This document shows, piece by piece, positions 16,301 through 24,849 of a stretch of 64,000 nt of DNA; within the stretch, counting starts at the first letter, position 1, and each line of letters opens with the position of its first letter. The DNA comes from Rhizobium metallidurans (GTDB lineage Bacteria; Pseudomonadota; Alphaproteobacteria; Rhizobiales; Rhizobiaceae). The notes beneath the pieces were generated by a model that made no database searches, had not been told where the DNA came from, and was given only the letters and a program-made list of their open reading frames with translations. The stretch spans positions 62,001 to 126,000 of the forward strand of contig NZ_JACIDW010000012.1 of assembly GCF_014196505.1 (NCBI RefSeq), in the 5' to 3' direction. The position numbers were made by a program, and so were the translations under genes.

Positions 16301-18001
16301 GAGAAGCGCGGGCAGGTGGCGAAGCTATGGGAGCGAGCCAGCGTGGCGCTCGGGTTCGCAATCGAGCGCGAGCGGCGCGTCTCCTACAACGAGGCACAGA
16401 ACGAAACCGTCAGAGCAGAAGTCCCGACGGGCGGGAAATATCTGATCCCGCCCACCACCGTGTTCGCTCGTAGCGTCGAAGAGGATGCACGGCGGGCGCA
16501 GATTGCCTCGGAGCGTTGGAAGGAGCGGGATACACTCCTTCGGCCCATCCTGCAAAAGATCTATCGCGATCCAGGTGGCGCGCTTGCCAGACTGAACGCG
16601 CTCGCCTCCGATGTCCGGATCGAGCCGCGCCGGCTCGCCGACGATGTTGCGGCTACGCCGCAGCGTCTCGGTCGGCTGCGGGGATCGGAGCTCCTGATCG
16701 ACGGCCGTGCGGCCCGCGCCGAGCGCGACGCAGCAATGGCAGCGCTGTCGGAGTTGCTGCCGCTGGCCCGTGCCCATGCGACAGAGTTCCGCCGACAGGC
16801 CAAACGGTTCGGTATCCGTGAGGAACAACGCCGTGCCCACATGTCCCTGTCGGTTCCCGCCCTCTCGAAACCGGCAATAGCGCGCCTTCTCGAAATCGAA
16901 GCTGTGCGGGATCGCGGCGGGCAGGACGCTTACAAGACGGCTTTTGCCTATGCGGTCGAGGACCGGTTGCTGGTCCAGGAGGCGAAGGCGGTCAATGAGG
17001 CGTTAACGGCGCGATTTGGATGGTCCGCCTTCACGGAGAAGGCGGATGCCATTGCCGAGCGCAACATGGTCGAGCGTATGCCGGAGGATCTTGGTCCGGA
17101 GCGTCGCGAGAAACTGGCGCGGCTCTTTAAGGTCGTGCGCCGCTTTGCCGAGGAACAGCATCTTGCCGAACACAAGGATCGCTCGAAGATCGTGGCCGGC
17201 GCCAGCGTCGAGCCGGGGAGGGAGACGATATCCGTGTTGCCGATGCTCACCGCCGTGACGGAGTTCAAAACGCCTGTCGAGGACGAAGCGCGGGAGCGGG
17301 CGCGTGCTGTCGCCCACTACGGCCACAATCGCGCGGCACTTGTCGATACGGCAGCGCGTCTCTGGCGCGATCCCGCCGGCGCCGTCGACAAGATCGAGGC
17401 CTTGGTCCTTAAAGGTTTCGCGGGCGATCGGATCGCAGCGGCCGTCGCCAACGATCCATCAGCTTATGGTGCGTTGCGCGGCTCCGATCGTATCGTGGAC
17501 AGATTTCTGGCGGTCGGGCGCGAGCGAAAGGACGCGCTTCAGGCCGTTCCGGAGGCCGCAAGCCTCATCCGGTCGCTGGGTGCCTCCTATGCTACTGCTC
17601 TCGACACCGAGATCCGGGCGATTACAGGGGAGCGCCAACGCATGAGCGTCTCTATTCCGGGACTGTCAGCTTCCGCCGAAGACGCATTGCGAGAACTCTC
17701 AGCGGCGATGAAGAAAAAGGGTGCCAAACTTGAAGTGGCGGCCGGTTCGCTCGATCCCGCGACCCGCCGGGAATTCGTCGCGGTCAGTCGGGCGCTCGAC
17801 GATCGCTTCGGTCGAAACGCCATTCTGCGCGGTGAGAAGGATGTCATCAACCGCGTATCGCCTTCTCAACGCGCTGCGTTCGGAGCGATGCATGACCGGC
17901 TGAAAATCCTGCAGCAGACTGTGCGCATGCAGGCAAGCCAGGAAATCGTGGCGGAGCGGCAGCGGCGGGTCCTCGACCGCGCTCGCGGTGTCATCCGCTG
18001 A
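13382..18001 (+). CDS. traA: Relaxase-helicase TraA (Ti type)
   Basis: A 1539-residue relaxase read from the GTG at 13382 with GGAG upstream, giving the family N-terminus MAIMFVRAQVISRGAGRS. The MobA/MobL relaxase domain contains AAAYRHRARMMDE with the likely nicking Tyr, and GNPHIHLMTT with the metal-binding histidines. A helicase domain follows, with Walker A (VVGLAGAGKSTLL), Walker B (DAFVIDEAGMVSS), GDAMQLQPIQAG and YAATIHKSQGATVDRTFVLA. The long C-terminal part is helical and repeats MSLSVPALSK-like and MSVSIPGLSA-like segments. TraA nicks oriT and unwinds the strand for transfer. It starts 22 bases beyond the oriT hairpin and is uninterrupted. Confidence 0.95.
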   Translation: MAIMFVRAQVISRGAGRSIVSAAAYRHRARMMDEQAGTSFSYRGGEAELKHEELALPDRIPAWLRTAIDGKTAAAASEVLWNSVDAFETRADAQLARELIIALPEELTRSENIALVREFVRDNLTPKGMIADWVYHDKDGNPHIHLMTTLRPLTEEGFGPKKVPVLGADGEPLRVVTPDRPNGKIVYKLWAGDKETMKGWKIAWAETTNRHLALAGHDIRLDGRSYAEQGLDGIAQRHLGPEKAALARKGVEMYFAPADLARRQDMADRLLAEPELLLKQLGNERSTFDERDIAKALHRTVDDPTDFANIRARLMASDDLVLLKPQQVDRQTGKVSEPAVFTTREILRIEFDMAQSAQVLSQRKGFGISDRKIAAAVRVVETADPEKPFTLDQEQVDAIRHVAGENGIAAVVGLAGAGKSTLLAAARVAWESENHRVFGAALAGKAAEGLEDSSGIKARTLASWELAWANGRDLLGRGDAFVIDEAGMVSSQQMARVLKTAEDAGAKVVLVGDAMQLQPIQAGAAFRAIAERIGSAELAGVRRQREDWAREASRLFARGKVEEALDVYAREGRIFEAESRADIVERIVIDWADARRGLVRNIADSEQPVRLRGDELLVLAHTNDDVKRLNEALRQVMRDDGALTAAREFQTERGVREFAAGDRIIFLENARFLEPRARRLGPQYVKNGMLGTVVSTGDKRGDPLLSVRLDNGRDVVISEDSYRNIDHGYAATIHKSQGATVDRTFVLATGMMDQHLTYVSMTRHRDRADLYAAREDFEPKPEWGGKSRVDHAAGVIGELVETGMAKFRPHDEDADESPYADVKTDDGAVHRLWGVSLPKALEEGGVSEGDTVALRKDGVERVTVTVPVIDEKTGNKSFEERTVDRNVWTAALKETADARRERIERESHRPELFKQLVERLGRSGAKTTTLDFESEEGYQAHARDFARRRGIDLAAEVAAGMEEGIGQRLAWLAEKRGQVAKLWERASVALGFAIERERRVSYNEAQNETVRAEVPTGGKYLIPPTTVFARSVEEDARRAQIASERWKERDTLLRPILQKIYRDPGGALARLNALASDVRIEPRRLADDVAATPQRLGRLRGSELLIDGRAARAERDAAMAALSELLPLARAHATEFRRQAKRFGIREEQRRAHMSLSVPALSKPAIARLLEIEAVRDRGGQDAYKTAFAYAVEDRLLVQEAKAVNEALTARFGWSAFTEKADAIAERNMVERMPEDLGPERREKLARLFKVVRRFAEEQHLAEHKDRSKIVAGASVEPGRETISVLPMLTAVTEFKTPVEDEARERARAVAHYGHNRAALVDTAARLWRDPAGAVDKIEALVLKGFAGDRIAAAVANDPSAYGALRGSDRIVDRFLAVGRERKDALQAVPEAASLIRSLGASYATALDTEIRAITGERQRMSVSIPGLSASAEDALRELSAAMKKKGAKLEVAAGSLDPATRREFVAVSRALDDRFGRNAILRGEKDVINRVSPSQRAAFGAMHDRLKILQQTVRMQASQEIVAERQRRVLDRARGVIR

Positions 18002-18028
18002 GAACTTTAGACCTGAAAGGAAATGAAC

Positions 18029-18298
18029 ATGGCTGAGCAGGAAATCTCTTACGACGCGATCCTCCGCACCGAGATCGCCATCGAATTACTCAATCAAGCG
18101 CGCGCCATCGTCACGGCCCGCGTCTACCAGCTCGAAGGGACGGACCCTGACACGGCGGAAGCGCTGCGGCTCCGTCGCCGCGATCTTATCGCCGTCCAGC
18201 AAAGCATCGCTGTTGCCGATCGCGAAATGGTCGAAAACCTGATCGCGCTCTGGGGACCGCGCGTCAAGGACGAAGCCCGGTTCTGGGCGGAGTTCTGA
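18029..18298 (+). CDS. Small helical protein between traA and the zeta-like gene (89 aa)
   Basis: The ATG at 18029 (MAEQEISYDAILRTEIAIELL) is preferred to the ATG at 18023 because AAAGGA would leave no spacing to the latter. The product is all-helical, acidic and soluble. It is followed after two bases by the large zeta-toxin-like gene, so the two are co-translated. The small-helical-then-zeta order is what epsilon-zeta toxin-antitoxin pairs show, and this protein could be the antidote, but no epsilon sequence signature is recognised. Confidence 0.7.
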   Translation: MAEQEISYDAILRTEIAIELLNQARAIVTARVYQLEGTDPDTAEALRLRRRDLIAVQQSIAVADREMVENLIALWGPRVKDEARFWAEF

Positions 18299-18300
18299 TC

Positions 18301-20772
18301 ATGGCGGATGATCAGGAATCCGGACCGCTCTCGCTGGAGAGAAACGAGAGCATTTTCCGCAACGACATTCTGCCCGACTATCTGCCTGATGGAATCGGCC
18401 GGGCAGGGCGGCCCCGCCTTATCTTGCTCGGTGGCCAGCCGGGCGCCGGCAAAACCGCAGTGCTGATTGCCAGCCACGCCGAGCTCGAACGATCCGGGCC
18501 GACGATCCGCATCGTTGGCGACGATCTGCGTTCCTATCATCCGCAATTCGTCGCCTTCCAGCGGCACGATCCAGAAACGGCATCGCAGTTCACCCAGGCT
18601 GACGCCGGCCGCTGGACGGAAAAGCTCTTGACCGCCGCCACGGGGCGCAACGTCAACATCGTGTTCGAGACGACGATGCGCACGCCGGAGAATGTCGCGC
18701 GGGTCATCGGCATGGCTCGCGCGGCCGGCTATGACGTCGAGGCCCGGGCCGTTGCCGTCAATCCGCGACTGAGCTGGCAGGGGAACCATTATCGCTTCGA
18801 AGAGATGCTGCGCGCAGGCGATGCGGCGCGCAATCCGCCGCAGCATGTTCACGACGCTGCCGTCATCGGGTTACGCGTCAGCCTCGAGAAGATCGAGAGC
18901 GAAAGCCTGGTCGACCGTGTCCAGCTTAGGACGCGGGGCGGCACGATCCTCTACGACAACGAGCGGCGCGAGGACGGGTGGTCGCAGCCGCCCCAGGCTC
19001 GGGTCGCACTCGAGCGCGAGCAATCGCGGCCGATGACACGCGGTGAACTTCAGCGTTTCTCCGACGACTGGAACCACGTTCTCGGCCGCATGGAGGAAAG
19101 GCGGGCGCCGGACGATCGCACCGCTGCGGTCAGGACACGCGCCATTGAAGACGTGAGCCACCTGCTCGCCCAGCGTCGCGATGCTGACGGCGAAAACGGG
19201 CAACGGCGCAGCCGGTCAATCCTCGAAAGCCGCGCCGATGCGCTCGGCTTGTTCGTCGAGCTGTATGACAACGCGCTGCGGGATGCCGAACGTCGGCCGA
19301 TCGGCAATATCAAAGCCCATGCGGTCGGTCGACTATCGCAGAGCTACATGGCGCTGAAACTGGTTGAAGCCGCCCGGAACCTCGGTCTCTTTCCGGAGAA
19401 CGGGACCATCGTGTCGACACGGGCAATGGTCCAGGACAAGCGCGGCGCCCGAGAGTTCCCGGCGGCGCATCGAATGCCAGCCGATCTCGCGGTTGAAACG
19501 CCGGATGGATCCCGCCGCCGGCTGACGGAATTTTTTGATGTCGCGCTGAACCAGGCCGCCATCGACCGTGACATCTTTGGCCGAACGGATCGTCTGTCGC
19601 GCCTCTCCAACGTCGTCGACTCCTGGCTCGAGGCCGCCGGTATGCGCACGACGCTTGCTCGCGCCGCCAACGCTGTCGCTTCCGGCAGAATGTCGGCGGA
19701 CGCTGCTATGTCCGATGTCGTTGAGCCGGGATACGCGGCGGCAATTGCCCAGGCGCAGGGGCGACTCGAGCGCAACATGGCTATCGCTGAGCGTACCGCG
19801 ATCGCCACTGTCATCGTCGACGAAAGGGGCGAGCCGGTTCGCGCGCTGCGGGACAATCTTCGGCTACGAACGGCCGATCTGGAAAACCGGGCACGAGCCA
19901 AAACCATGATGGAGGTTATCCTGACCGAAACGGTGCAGCACAATCGTCTCGACGCTGAAGGGCGCCGTGCAGCCGGCGAGCTTGTTCGTAGTATTGCCGA
20001 TAACGAGCGTAATCTTGGAGGGGGCCGCACCCGGGAGCGCAGTACAGCTCGATCGGACGCTCTGGTTCCAGCACGGGATTTGCCCGATCTCTCCGAGAGC
20101 GAGATCACGGATCGGCTGCGTGCGTCTTCGCGCCTTGCGGACAAGCGCGCGGAGATCGACAATCTGTCGAGGCTGGTGTTCGGCAACAGCCAGGCGGTTT
20201 CGGGCTCTGTCGAGCGGATCACCAGTGCGCAGAGCGGCGCGGCCGCCGGCGATGATGTGCGCGAAGGCCGCCTTGGTGAAATGGCCGGAGAGGCAAGGAC
20301 ATGGTTGAGAGGACCGAGCCCGACGCGCCAGACAGCTGAGGCCCACGCTCCGCAGCTCGCGGCGGCGTTGGCCGATTATGGGATGGCGGTCGATTTCGAG
20401 CGGCATCAAATCGACCTGCGCCACCGCGAGGAGCAGGCGCGACAGAGGGTCGAGGTCCCCAGGCCGTCGAAGGAACTCACTGCCTTGATGTCGGGGACTG
20501 ACCAGGAGCAGGTACGTCGCTTGAATACGGATCCAGCGCTCCGTCGCGAGTTCGAGAAGCTCACCCTGGCGATGACCAAACGGCTCTCTTCGGAGGATCG
20601 GGTTGACCTGAAAAGGGGAGATGTCACGAGGCTAGCGTCTTCTCTCAGGATAACGCCGGAGCAGGCTGCTTCACTCAAGCATGTCCAGGACCGCGCCGGC
20701 GCGTTGCAGGACAAGTCCCTTCGACAGGCACGTAACGTCGTGAGCACACCCCAGCTCGGGATACGGCGTTGA
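18301..20772 (+). CDS. Zeta-toxin-like kinase with long C-terminal extension (823 aa)
   Basis: The first 230 residues match zeta-toxin/PezT kinases: Walker A LLGGQPGAGKTAVL, the segment RIVGDDLRSYHPQF and FETTMRTPENVARVIGMARAAGYDV. Zeta kinases phosphorylate UDP-N-acetylglucosamine or similar nucleotides. The remaining 590 residues are helical and Arg/Glu/Ala-rich with no recognised domain, far longer than typical 250-300 residue zeta toxins. The C-terminal segment LTALMSGTDQEQVRRLNTDP and LASSLRITPEQAASL resembles the tail of some relaxase-linked proteins. Located behind traA and a small partner gene, it may be a transfer-associated effector or addiction toxin. Kinase identity is good; role is inferred. 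Confidence 0.8.
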   Translation: MADDQESGPLSLERNESIFRNDILPDYLPDGIGRAGRPRLILLGGQPGAGKTAVLIASHAELERSGPTIRIVGDDLRSYHPQFVAFQRHDPETASQFTQADAGRWTEKLLTAATGRNVNIVFETTMRTPENVARVIGMARAAGYDVEARAVAVNPRLSWQGNHYRFEEMLRAGDAARNPPQHVHDAAVIGLRVSLEKIESESLVDRVQLRTRGGTILYDNERREDGWSQPPQARVALEREQSRPMTRGELQRFSDDWNHVLGRMEERRAPDDRTAAVRTRAIEDVSHLLAQRRDADGENGQRRSRSILESRADALGLFVELYDNALRDAERRPIGNIKAHAVGRLSQSYMALKLVEAARNLGLFPENGTIVSTRAMVQDKRGAREFPAAHRMPADLAVETPDGSRRRLTEFFDVALNQAAIDRDIFGRTDRLSRLSNVVDSWLEAAGMRTTLARAANAVASGRMSADAAMSDVVEPGYAAAIAQAQGRLERNMAIAERTAIATVIVDERGEPVRALRDNLRLRTADLENRARAKTMMEVILTETVQHNRLDAEGRRAAGELVRSIADNERNLGGGRTRERSTARSDALVPARDLPDLSESEITDRLRASSRLADKRAEIDNLSRLVFGNSQAVSGSVERITSAQSGAAAGDDVREGRLGEMAGEARTWLRGPSPTRQTAEAHAPQLAAALADYGMAVDFERHQIDLRHREEQARQRVEVPRPSKELTALMSGTDQEQVRRLNTDPALRREFEKLTLAMTKRLSSEDRVDLKRGDVTRLASSLRITPEQAASLKHVQDRAGALQDKSLRQARNVVSTPQLGIRR

Positions 20773-20792
20773 TTCCGCCCGACCCCGATTAT

Positions 20793-20814
20793 TGACAGGG
20801 CACGCGGCCTGTCA
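20793..20814. terminator. Bidirectional hairpin between convergent genes
   Basis: TGACAGG (20793-20799) and CCTGTCA (20808-20814) form a perfect 7-bp stem with an 8-base loop, 21 bases after the zeta-like stop and overlapping the stop of the convergent gene. No strong T-run is present. Confidence 0.45.
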
Positions 20815-21159
20815 GCATCCGCCGGTGCGCCGCGCTCGCCGACCGAGGACATCGAACAGCTCGCCGCTGGCTGCATGCCATTCGAGGCGCCCGGATTGAT
20901 CATTCGAGGCCCGGGATAGGGATACCTGCAGCAAGGACCGGATCCCGAAGAATGTTAGGGGATCCTCAGCCTCCACGCGAAGGTGCAGGCCGCAAACGTT
21001 CGGCTTGATGATCGCCCTGCCGTCGCCAAAGTTCAGAACTTGGTCGGAGCCATCAATATCGACCGACAGAGCGCAATCGCTTAGCGATCCGCAGAGCGTC
21101 TCTGCGATCCGGTCGGCATCTGCGACCCAGACAACCGTTTCGGAAATGTGTTTGGCCAT
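20812..21159 (-). CDS. DUF2218-like small protein (115 aa)
   Basis: The protein contains the pattern LNFGDGRAIIKPNVCGLHLRVEAEDPLTFFGIRSLLQ, which resembles DUF2218: a G-rich strand, then hydrophobic strands and an ExxDxxxL helix. These proteins are about 90-110 residues, cytoplasmic and of unknown role. Its start is 21 bases after the stop of the LuxI-type gene, so it probably belongs to the same quorum-controlled transcript. A ribosome site (GGAAG) lies upstream of the ATG at 21159. Confidence 0.5.
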   Translation of the reverse strand: MAKHISETVVWVADADRIAETLCGSLSDCALSVDIDGSDQVLNFGDGRAIIKPNVCGLHLRVEAEDPLTFFGIRSLLQVSLSRASNDQSGRLEWHAASGELFDVLGRRARRTGGC

Positions 21160-21180
21160 GAGAACTTCCAGCTCATTTGG

Positions 21181-21846
21181 TCAGGCGAATTGCAACGCCG
21201 GCGCAGAGGCGACGCGCGATGGAAACGCTGGCCGCTGATAAAGCGGCCCGTCCACCTGGAGTTTGGCGCGCATGACACCGAGAATGCGGTTCGAAACCTC
21301 GAACGCGCCGCAGCAGACCGGGTAACGTCCATATCCTTCGGAACGTCCAAGTTCATCGAGTTCAGCTCCGGCTTTTTGATAGACGCGCCGCATGTGCGGC
21401 TCGTAGTTCGAGATCATCGTGTTGATGCCATTGGCAAGCGCCGCCTCGCACAAGGCGAGTAGCAGCAAGCAAAATGCCCTGTCCGGCCGCATTCCGGGAA
21501 AGTCTCGATCGATCGCATCCTCATCGATGCACATCCGCGTGCCTTCCCATATGCCAGGTGCGATCAGGTCGCACATATCGGGAAATGTTTCCCGGAAGAC
21601 GTCATAAAGCAGCGTCGGACCAGTCGTCGGCATGAGCCGAACAGAGCCGTAAAGCTGCCTTTGATCTTCATCGCACCACAGCAGATAAGCAGGGTGAAGA
21701 TCATCATAGCGATCCCGCTCTCGATGGCCGGATACGGACACGTCCCAGCCGAGCCGGTCTGCGAATACTCTTTTCCTCAGTCGGAACGACTGATCGAGCA
21801 GTTTCGTGTGTTTGTGATATTCGTGTGCTTGGATAAGGAGATACAT
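21181..21846 (-). CDS. traI: Acyl-homoserine-lactone synthase, LuxI/TraI family
   Basis: A 221-residue protein starting MYLLIQAHEYHKHTKLLDQS with GGAGG 6 bases upstream. Conserved LuxI residues are visible: RLRKRVFADRLGW (Arg, Phe, Trp), EYxxDxxDD-like YDDLHPAYLL, GSVRLMPTTGPTLL and WEGTRMCID (Glu, Arg). The enzyme joins an acyl group to S-adenosylmethionine to make an AHL signal. It is followed by a DUF2218-like gene and preceded by a LuxR gene 66 bases upstream, in the region right after the tra genes, so control of conjugation by quorum is likely. The traI symbol rests on that context. Confidence 0.88.
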   Translation of the reverse strand: MYLLIQAHEYHKHTKLLDQSFRLRKRVFADRLGWDVSVSGHRERDRYDDLHPAYLLWCDEDQRQLYGSVRLMPTTGPTLLYDVFRETFPDMCDLIAPGIWEGTRMCIDEDAIDRDFPGMRPDRAFCLLLLALCEAALANGINTMISNYEPHMRRVYQKAGAELDELGRSEGYGRYPVCCGAFEVSNRILGVMRAKLQVDGPLYQRPAFPSRVASAPALQFA

Positions 21847-21912
21847 GCTTGCCTCCGCATATTGATCGGGGCCAGCGTGCAACAGGATACGCGCGCGCGA
21901 TATATTCGGAGA

Positions 21913-22662
21913 TTAGCTCCCCGAATCCTGGGTATTGCCATACGGATTTATCAGGCGCAGCTGAATCGCAAGAGCGGTTGCCGATGTGGTCGAAGCACCC
22001 CCGAGCTTGTGGCGTGCCGACATCAGGTACCGTTGCGTCGTGTGCATCGAAAGACCGAGAATTTCGGCTATTTCATCGTTTGTTTTGCCAAGAGCGGACC
22101 AGTACAGGCACTCCTTCTCGCGTGGGGCGAGCTGCGGGATTGGATCATGCTCGCCGTGAAGTTCGAACACTGCCTTCCTGTGGATCAGAAACCCAAGATC
22201 GAGCCACTCGTGGCTATATGTTTGGACCAGGTTGCTCCAGTCGTTGGCGGGCTTCCTGGAGTTCAAAGAGAAGAGAGCGCGGCGCTTCTTGTCGACAATG
22301 GGAATGGAATATCCGTTGGCTCCAACACCATGTTCCTGGGCGTCGAGCAGGAAGTCATGGGCCGCCTGTGGAACCTCGACCTCGCGCCAATCGAAAGGCA
22401 TTTGCCGGATGAGACCTTCGCGGACGATCGGATCGACTTTCACGTATCCCCGCAGCAGGTATCGAGCAACCCAGGCATCGCGATAGGTCGTGCGAACATA
22501 CGGAGTGTCGACCACGTCTGCTATAGTCAGAGCCAGATGGTAGGTGGAAAAGTCGATCTCGTATGCCGCTTCCAGAATGTGCAGTGCATCATCAACAGTC
22601 GGGGCATTCTGGATTTCAAGGGCGAGACCTTGAAACCCACGTCGTATCCGTAAATTCTCCAT
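21913..22662 (-). CDS. LuxR family quorum-sensing regulator
   Basis: A 249-residue protein with an N-terminal autoinducer-binding domain (VKVDPIVREGLI with the conserved Asp-Pro, MPFDWREVEV with the Trp, GANGYSIPIVDKKRRALFSL with the Gly) and a C-terminal GerE helix-turn-helix (LGKTNDEIAEILGLSMHTTQRYLMSARHKL). GGAG lies 6 bases upstream of the ATG. It is transcribed in the same direction as the AHL synthase, ending 66 bases before it. It should bind the AHL and activate or repress tra genes; no canonical lux box was identified with confidence. Confidence 0.9.
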   Translation of the reverse strand: MENLRIRRGFQGLALEIQNAPTVDDALHILEAAYEIDFSTYHLALTIADVVDTPYVRTTYRDAWVARYLLRGYVKVDPIVREGLIRQMPFDWREVEVPQAAHDFLLDAQEHGVGANGYSIPIVDKKRRALFSLNSRKPANDWSNLVQTYSHEWLDLGFLIHRKAVFELHGEHDPIPQLAPREKECLYWSALGKTNDEIAEILGLSMHTTQRYLMSARHKLGGASTTSATALAIQLRLINPYGNTQDSGS

Positions 22663-22995
22663 TCAAAACTCCAACAAAACATGCTCTGTCACAACGTCGA
22701 CAGTGCGGCCAGACGTCCGCGCCTACCAATAGTGCAACGTTATGGTATAACATATCGCATAACCTAATTTATGGAACTAACGTGCGGTTTTGGATATGTT
22801 GGAAATGACGTGGGTTTGCCCCCTCGGTCACGCCTGCGCTCTGCCGAAACCGTGATACAGCAGCAGCTCCTGACGGCTTCATCTAGATGACCGAGCCTCC
22901 TCATTTTGTGCGGCTGGTGATCAAAGAATTTAATAAGAATGTTGATGTATCGGTTGTTTGGAATGCGGCCGCCGGGCTTGTTCAAGCGATTTGGC
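22663..22995. other. AT-richer spacer upstream of luxR with an inverted repeat
   Basis: GTTATG at 22739-22744 and CATAAC at 22758-22763 are inverted across 13 bases within an AT-rich tract, about 77-100 bases upstream of the luxR start, a sensible place for a promoter or operator. No gene is supported; the minus-strand frame of 79 codons here has a poor composition. Lower GC than its surroundings marks it as a promoter zone for luxR. Confidence 0.4.
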
Positions 22996-23517
22996 TTATC
23001 CATCCTCAGCGTTTCGGTTCCTACTTTCTCGACACCATCTGATTACCGCATCTGACGTGGGTATGAGTCGTTCTGCCATTCCTTCTGAAAATGCGAGAAA
23101 AGGCTGAAGGTTGAGGCCGTTGACGCCAATCAGAACCGGAAGTTCGCGGTCGAGTGCTTCGGCGATCACGCAGGTCAACCCCCGTCCTTCCGCTTCCTGC
23201 TTTCCGAACTTGTTGATAACCAGGAGATCAGCGCCTTCCAAATTACACGATACCCATGCTACGGAGCGCTCCAGCGCATCTGGATCAAGCCGACAGCCTC
23301 GTGCCTCGGCGCCTCGGTCGATGCTGATACGCACTGATGGCCCATGCGGCAGCAGCCGGATGTCCATATCACAATGATGCCGGTCTGTTCTTTCAATATT
23401 GGTTTGCACCGTACCAGCCAGATTCCATCCGTCGGCTTCAAGGGTCCCGACAACCGCAGCGAGCAGCAAATCTATCTCGCCACGGCCGGAAACGGTTACA
23501 TATCCCAGCTTCATCAT
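22996..23517 (-). CDS. DUF2478 protein, molybdenum-linked NTPase-like
   Basis: A 173-residue protein of the DUF2478 family, recognised by the segments IDLLLAAVVGTLEADGWNLAGTVQTN, CDMDIRLLPHGPSVRIS and LEGADLLVINKFGKQEAEGRG. These proteins have a P-loop-like fold without a clear Walker A and are usually encoded beside molybdenum enzymes or molybdate transport genes. Here it is the last gene of the nar operon, after moeA, which fits a role in cofactor supply or insertion for nitrate reductase. An alternative start lies one codon downstream. Confidence 0.75.
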   Translation of the reverse strand: MMKLGYVTVSGRGEIDLLLAAVVGTLEADGWNLAGTVQTNIERTDRHHCDMDIRLLPHGPSVRISIDRGAEARGCRLDPDALERSVAWVSCNLEGADLLVINKFGKQEAEGRGLTCVIAEALDRELPVLIGVNGLNLQPFLAFSEGMAERLIPTSDAVIRWCRESRNRNAEDG

Positions 23518-23564
23518 CTCGTCCTTTCTTCGTCAGGCACGTGGAACTCAGGAGAAGCCGGTGC

Positions 23565-24836
23565 TCAAAATGGCAGGAAATCCAGCAGGTCTGCCCGTCG
23601 GAACTGTTCCAGGTCAGTCGGGATACAAAGCAGGCCATCGGCAATGGCCAACAGGGCAACGCGGTGTGACGTCGATGTCGTCGCGATCTCGGCAACACGG
23701 ATACCGGTTTCATCGGGTCCATGCAGAATGGCTGGAATAAATTCGGCGCGCCCCGGACGCCTCCTGTGCTCGAAGCCCGCGCGGACCCGGATAGTCTTGA
23801 CGCTGTTGTTCGATATTCCCGCTAGCTTCTCCGCCACACGCGCGCCGATAAGCTTCCACGAAACGAACGATGCAACGGGATTTCCCGGCAAACCCAACAG
23901 CAAAGCGCCGTCCAGCCGCCCGACCGCGAGTGGCCTTCCTGGTTTCATGGCGAGTTTCATGGTCAGCAAACTGGCACCAGCGGCCTTCATCGCCGCCGGC
24001 ACGTGATCCTTGTCACCAACGGAAATGCCACCAGTCGAGACGACGAGATCAGCTCCATGAGCTGCCTTCTCCATCACGATGCGAAGTGCTTCCACATTGT
24101 CAGGCACGATGCCGAAGTCCAGCAGCTCAATCCAAGGAAGCTTCAGCGCGCCGCTTAGATGATAGCGATTAGCGTTCCAAATCTGTCCTGGCGCCAAGTG
24201 CTGATCGGGCTCGACTAGTTCCGAACCGGTGGACAGAATGGCGATGCGGACCCGCCTGCGAACCCCGACCTGCCCTTCCCCGGTAGCAGCCAGAACAGCC
24301 GCCGCGCGTGGATCGATGATTCGACCTGCCGGGAAAAGACGTATGCCAGCCTTTATGTCCTCTCCCCGGCGCCGGATGTTTTGTCCTTCCGCTGGCTGGC
24401 TCGCAACTGTGATCGAACCGCCCTCGAGCGAAATATCCTCTTGCGCGACCACAGTATCGCAGCCGGCTGGAACTCGAGCCCCGGTGAGGATGCGCAGTGC
24501 ATTCGCCGCAGGCCAGTCCGTGTCGCCGCAGTCGCCGGCCGCAACATGGCCAGCAATCCGAAACGACCATGGTCCCCGACCTGTCAGATCGTTGAGACGC
24601 AATGCGTATCCATCGATAGCGGAATTGTCGAAGACCGGTAAAGACACGCGCGCGCATGTTGCTTCGGCCAAGACCCGGCCGTGAGCGCTATCCAACGGCA
24701 AGGTCTCGAGGTCAGTTACCGGCGCCACGAAATCGAGCACACGTCTGATCGCATCGTCCACCGGAATCAGCGCCTCAGCTTTCGATTGAATGAGGCTCGA
24801 TTCCTCAGTCAGTGTGTTTGGTTTTCGGAACGACAT
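23565..24836 (-). CDS. moeA: Molybdopterin molybdotransferase MoeA
   Basis: A 423-residue protein catalysing molybdate insertion into adenylated molybdopterin. Visible family motifs are VFDNSAIDGYALR near residue 70, RILTGARVPAGCDTVV, RRRGEDIKAG, STGSEL, STGGISVGDKDHV and GLPGNPVASF. Length and domain order are standard. Genes for molybdenum cofactor steps inside a nar operon are known in other bacteria and ensure enough cofactor when nitrate reductase is induced. It lies 13 bases after the parvulin gene and is co-transcribed. Confidence 0.95.
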   Translation of the reverse strand: MSFRKPNTLTEESSLIQSKAEALIPVDDAIRRVLDFVAPVTDLETLPLDSAHGRVLAEATCARVSLPVFDNSAIDGYALRLNDLTGRGPWSFRIAGHVAAGDCGDTDWPAANALRILTGARVPAGCDTVVAQEDISLEGGSITVASQPAEGQNIRRRGEDIKAGIRLFPAGRIIDPRAAAVLAATGEGQVGVRRRVRIAILSTGSELVEPDQHLAPGQIWNANRYHLSGALKLPWIELLDFGIVPDNVEALRIVMEKAAHGADLVVSTGGISVGDKDHVPAAMKAAGASLLTMKLAMKPGRPLAVGRLDGALLLGLPGNPVASFVSWKLIGARVAEKLAGISNNSVKTIRVRAGFEHRRRPGRAEFIPAILHGPDETGIRVAEIATTSTSHRVALLAIADGLLCIPTDLEQFRRADLLDFLPF

Positions 24837-24849
24837 AGTGAGAAGGCTC

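Noticed and set aside
22739..22763. Candidate lux box (GTTATG...CATAAC)
   Set aside because: Only a 6-bp inverted pair with a 13-base gap; known tra/lux boxes are 18-20 bp contiguous dyads. Kept only as an unspecified inverted repeat.
22764..23003. Minus-strand 79-codon frame between luxR and the nar operon
   Set aside because: Poor composition, no ribosome site, overlaps the end of the DUF2478 gene.
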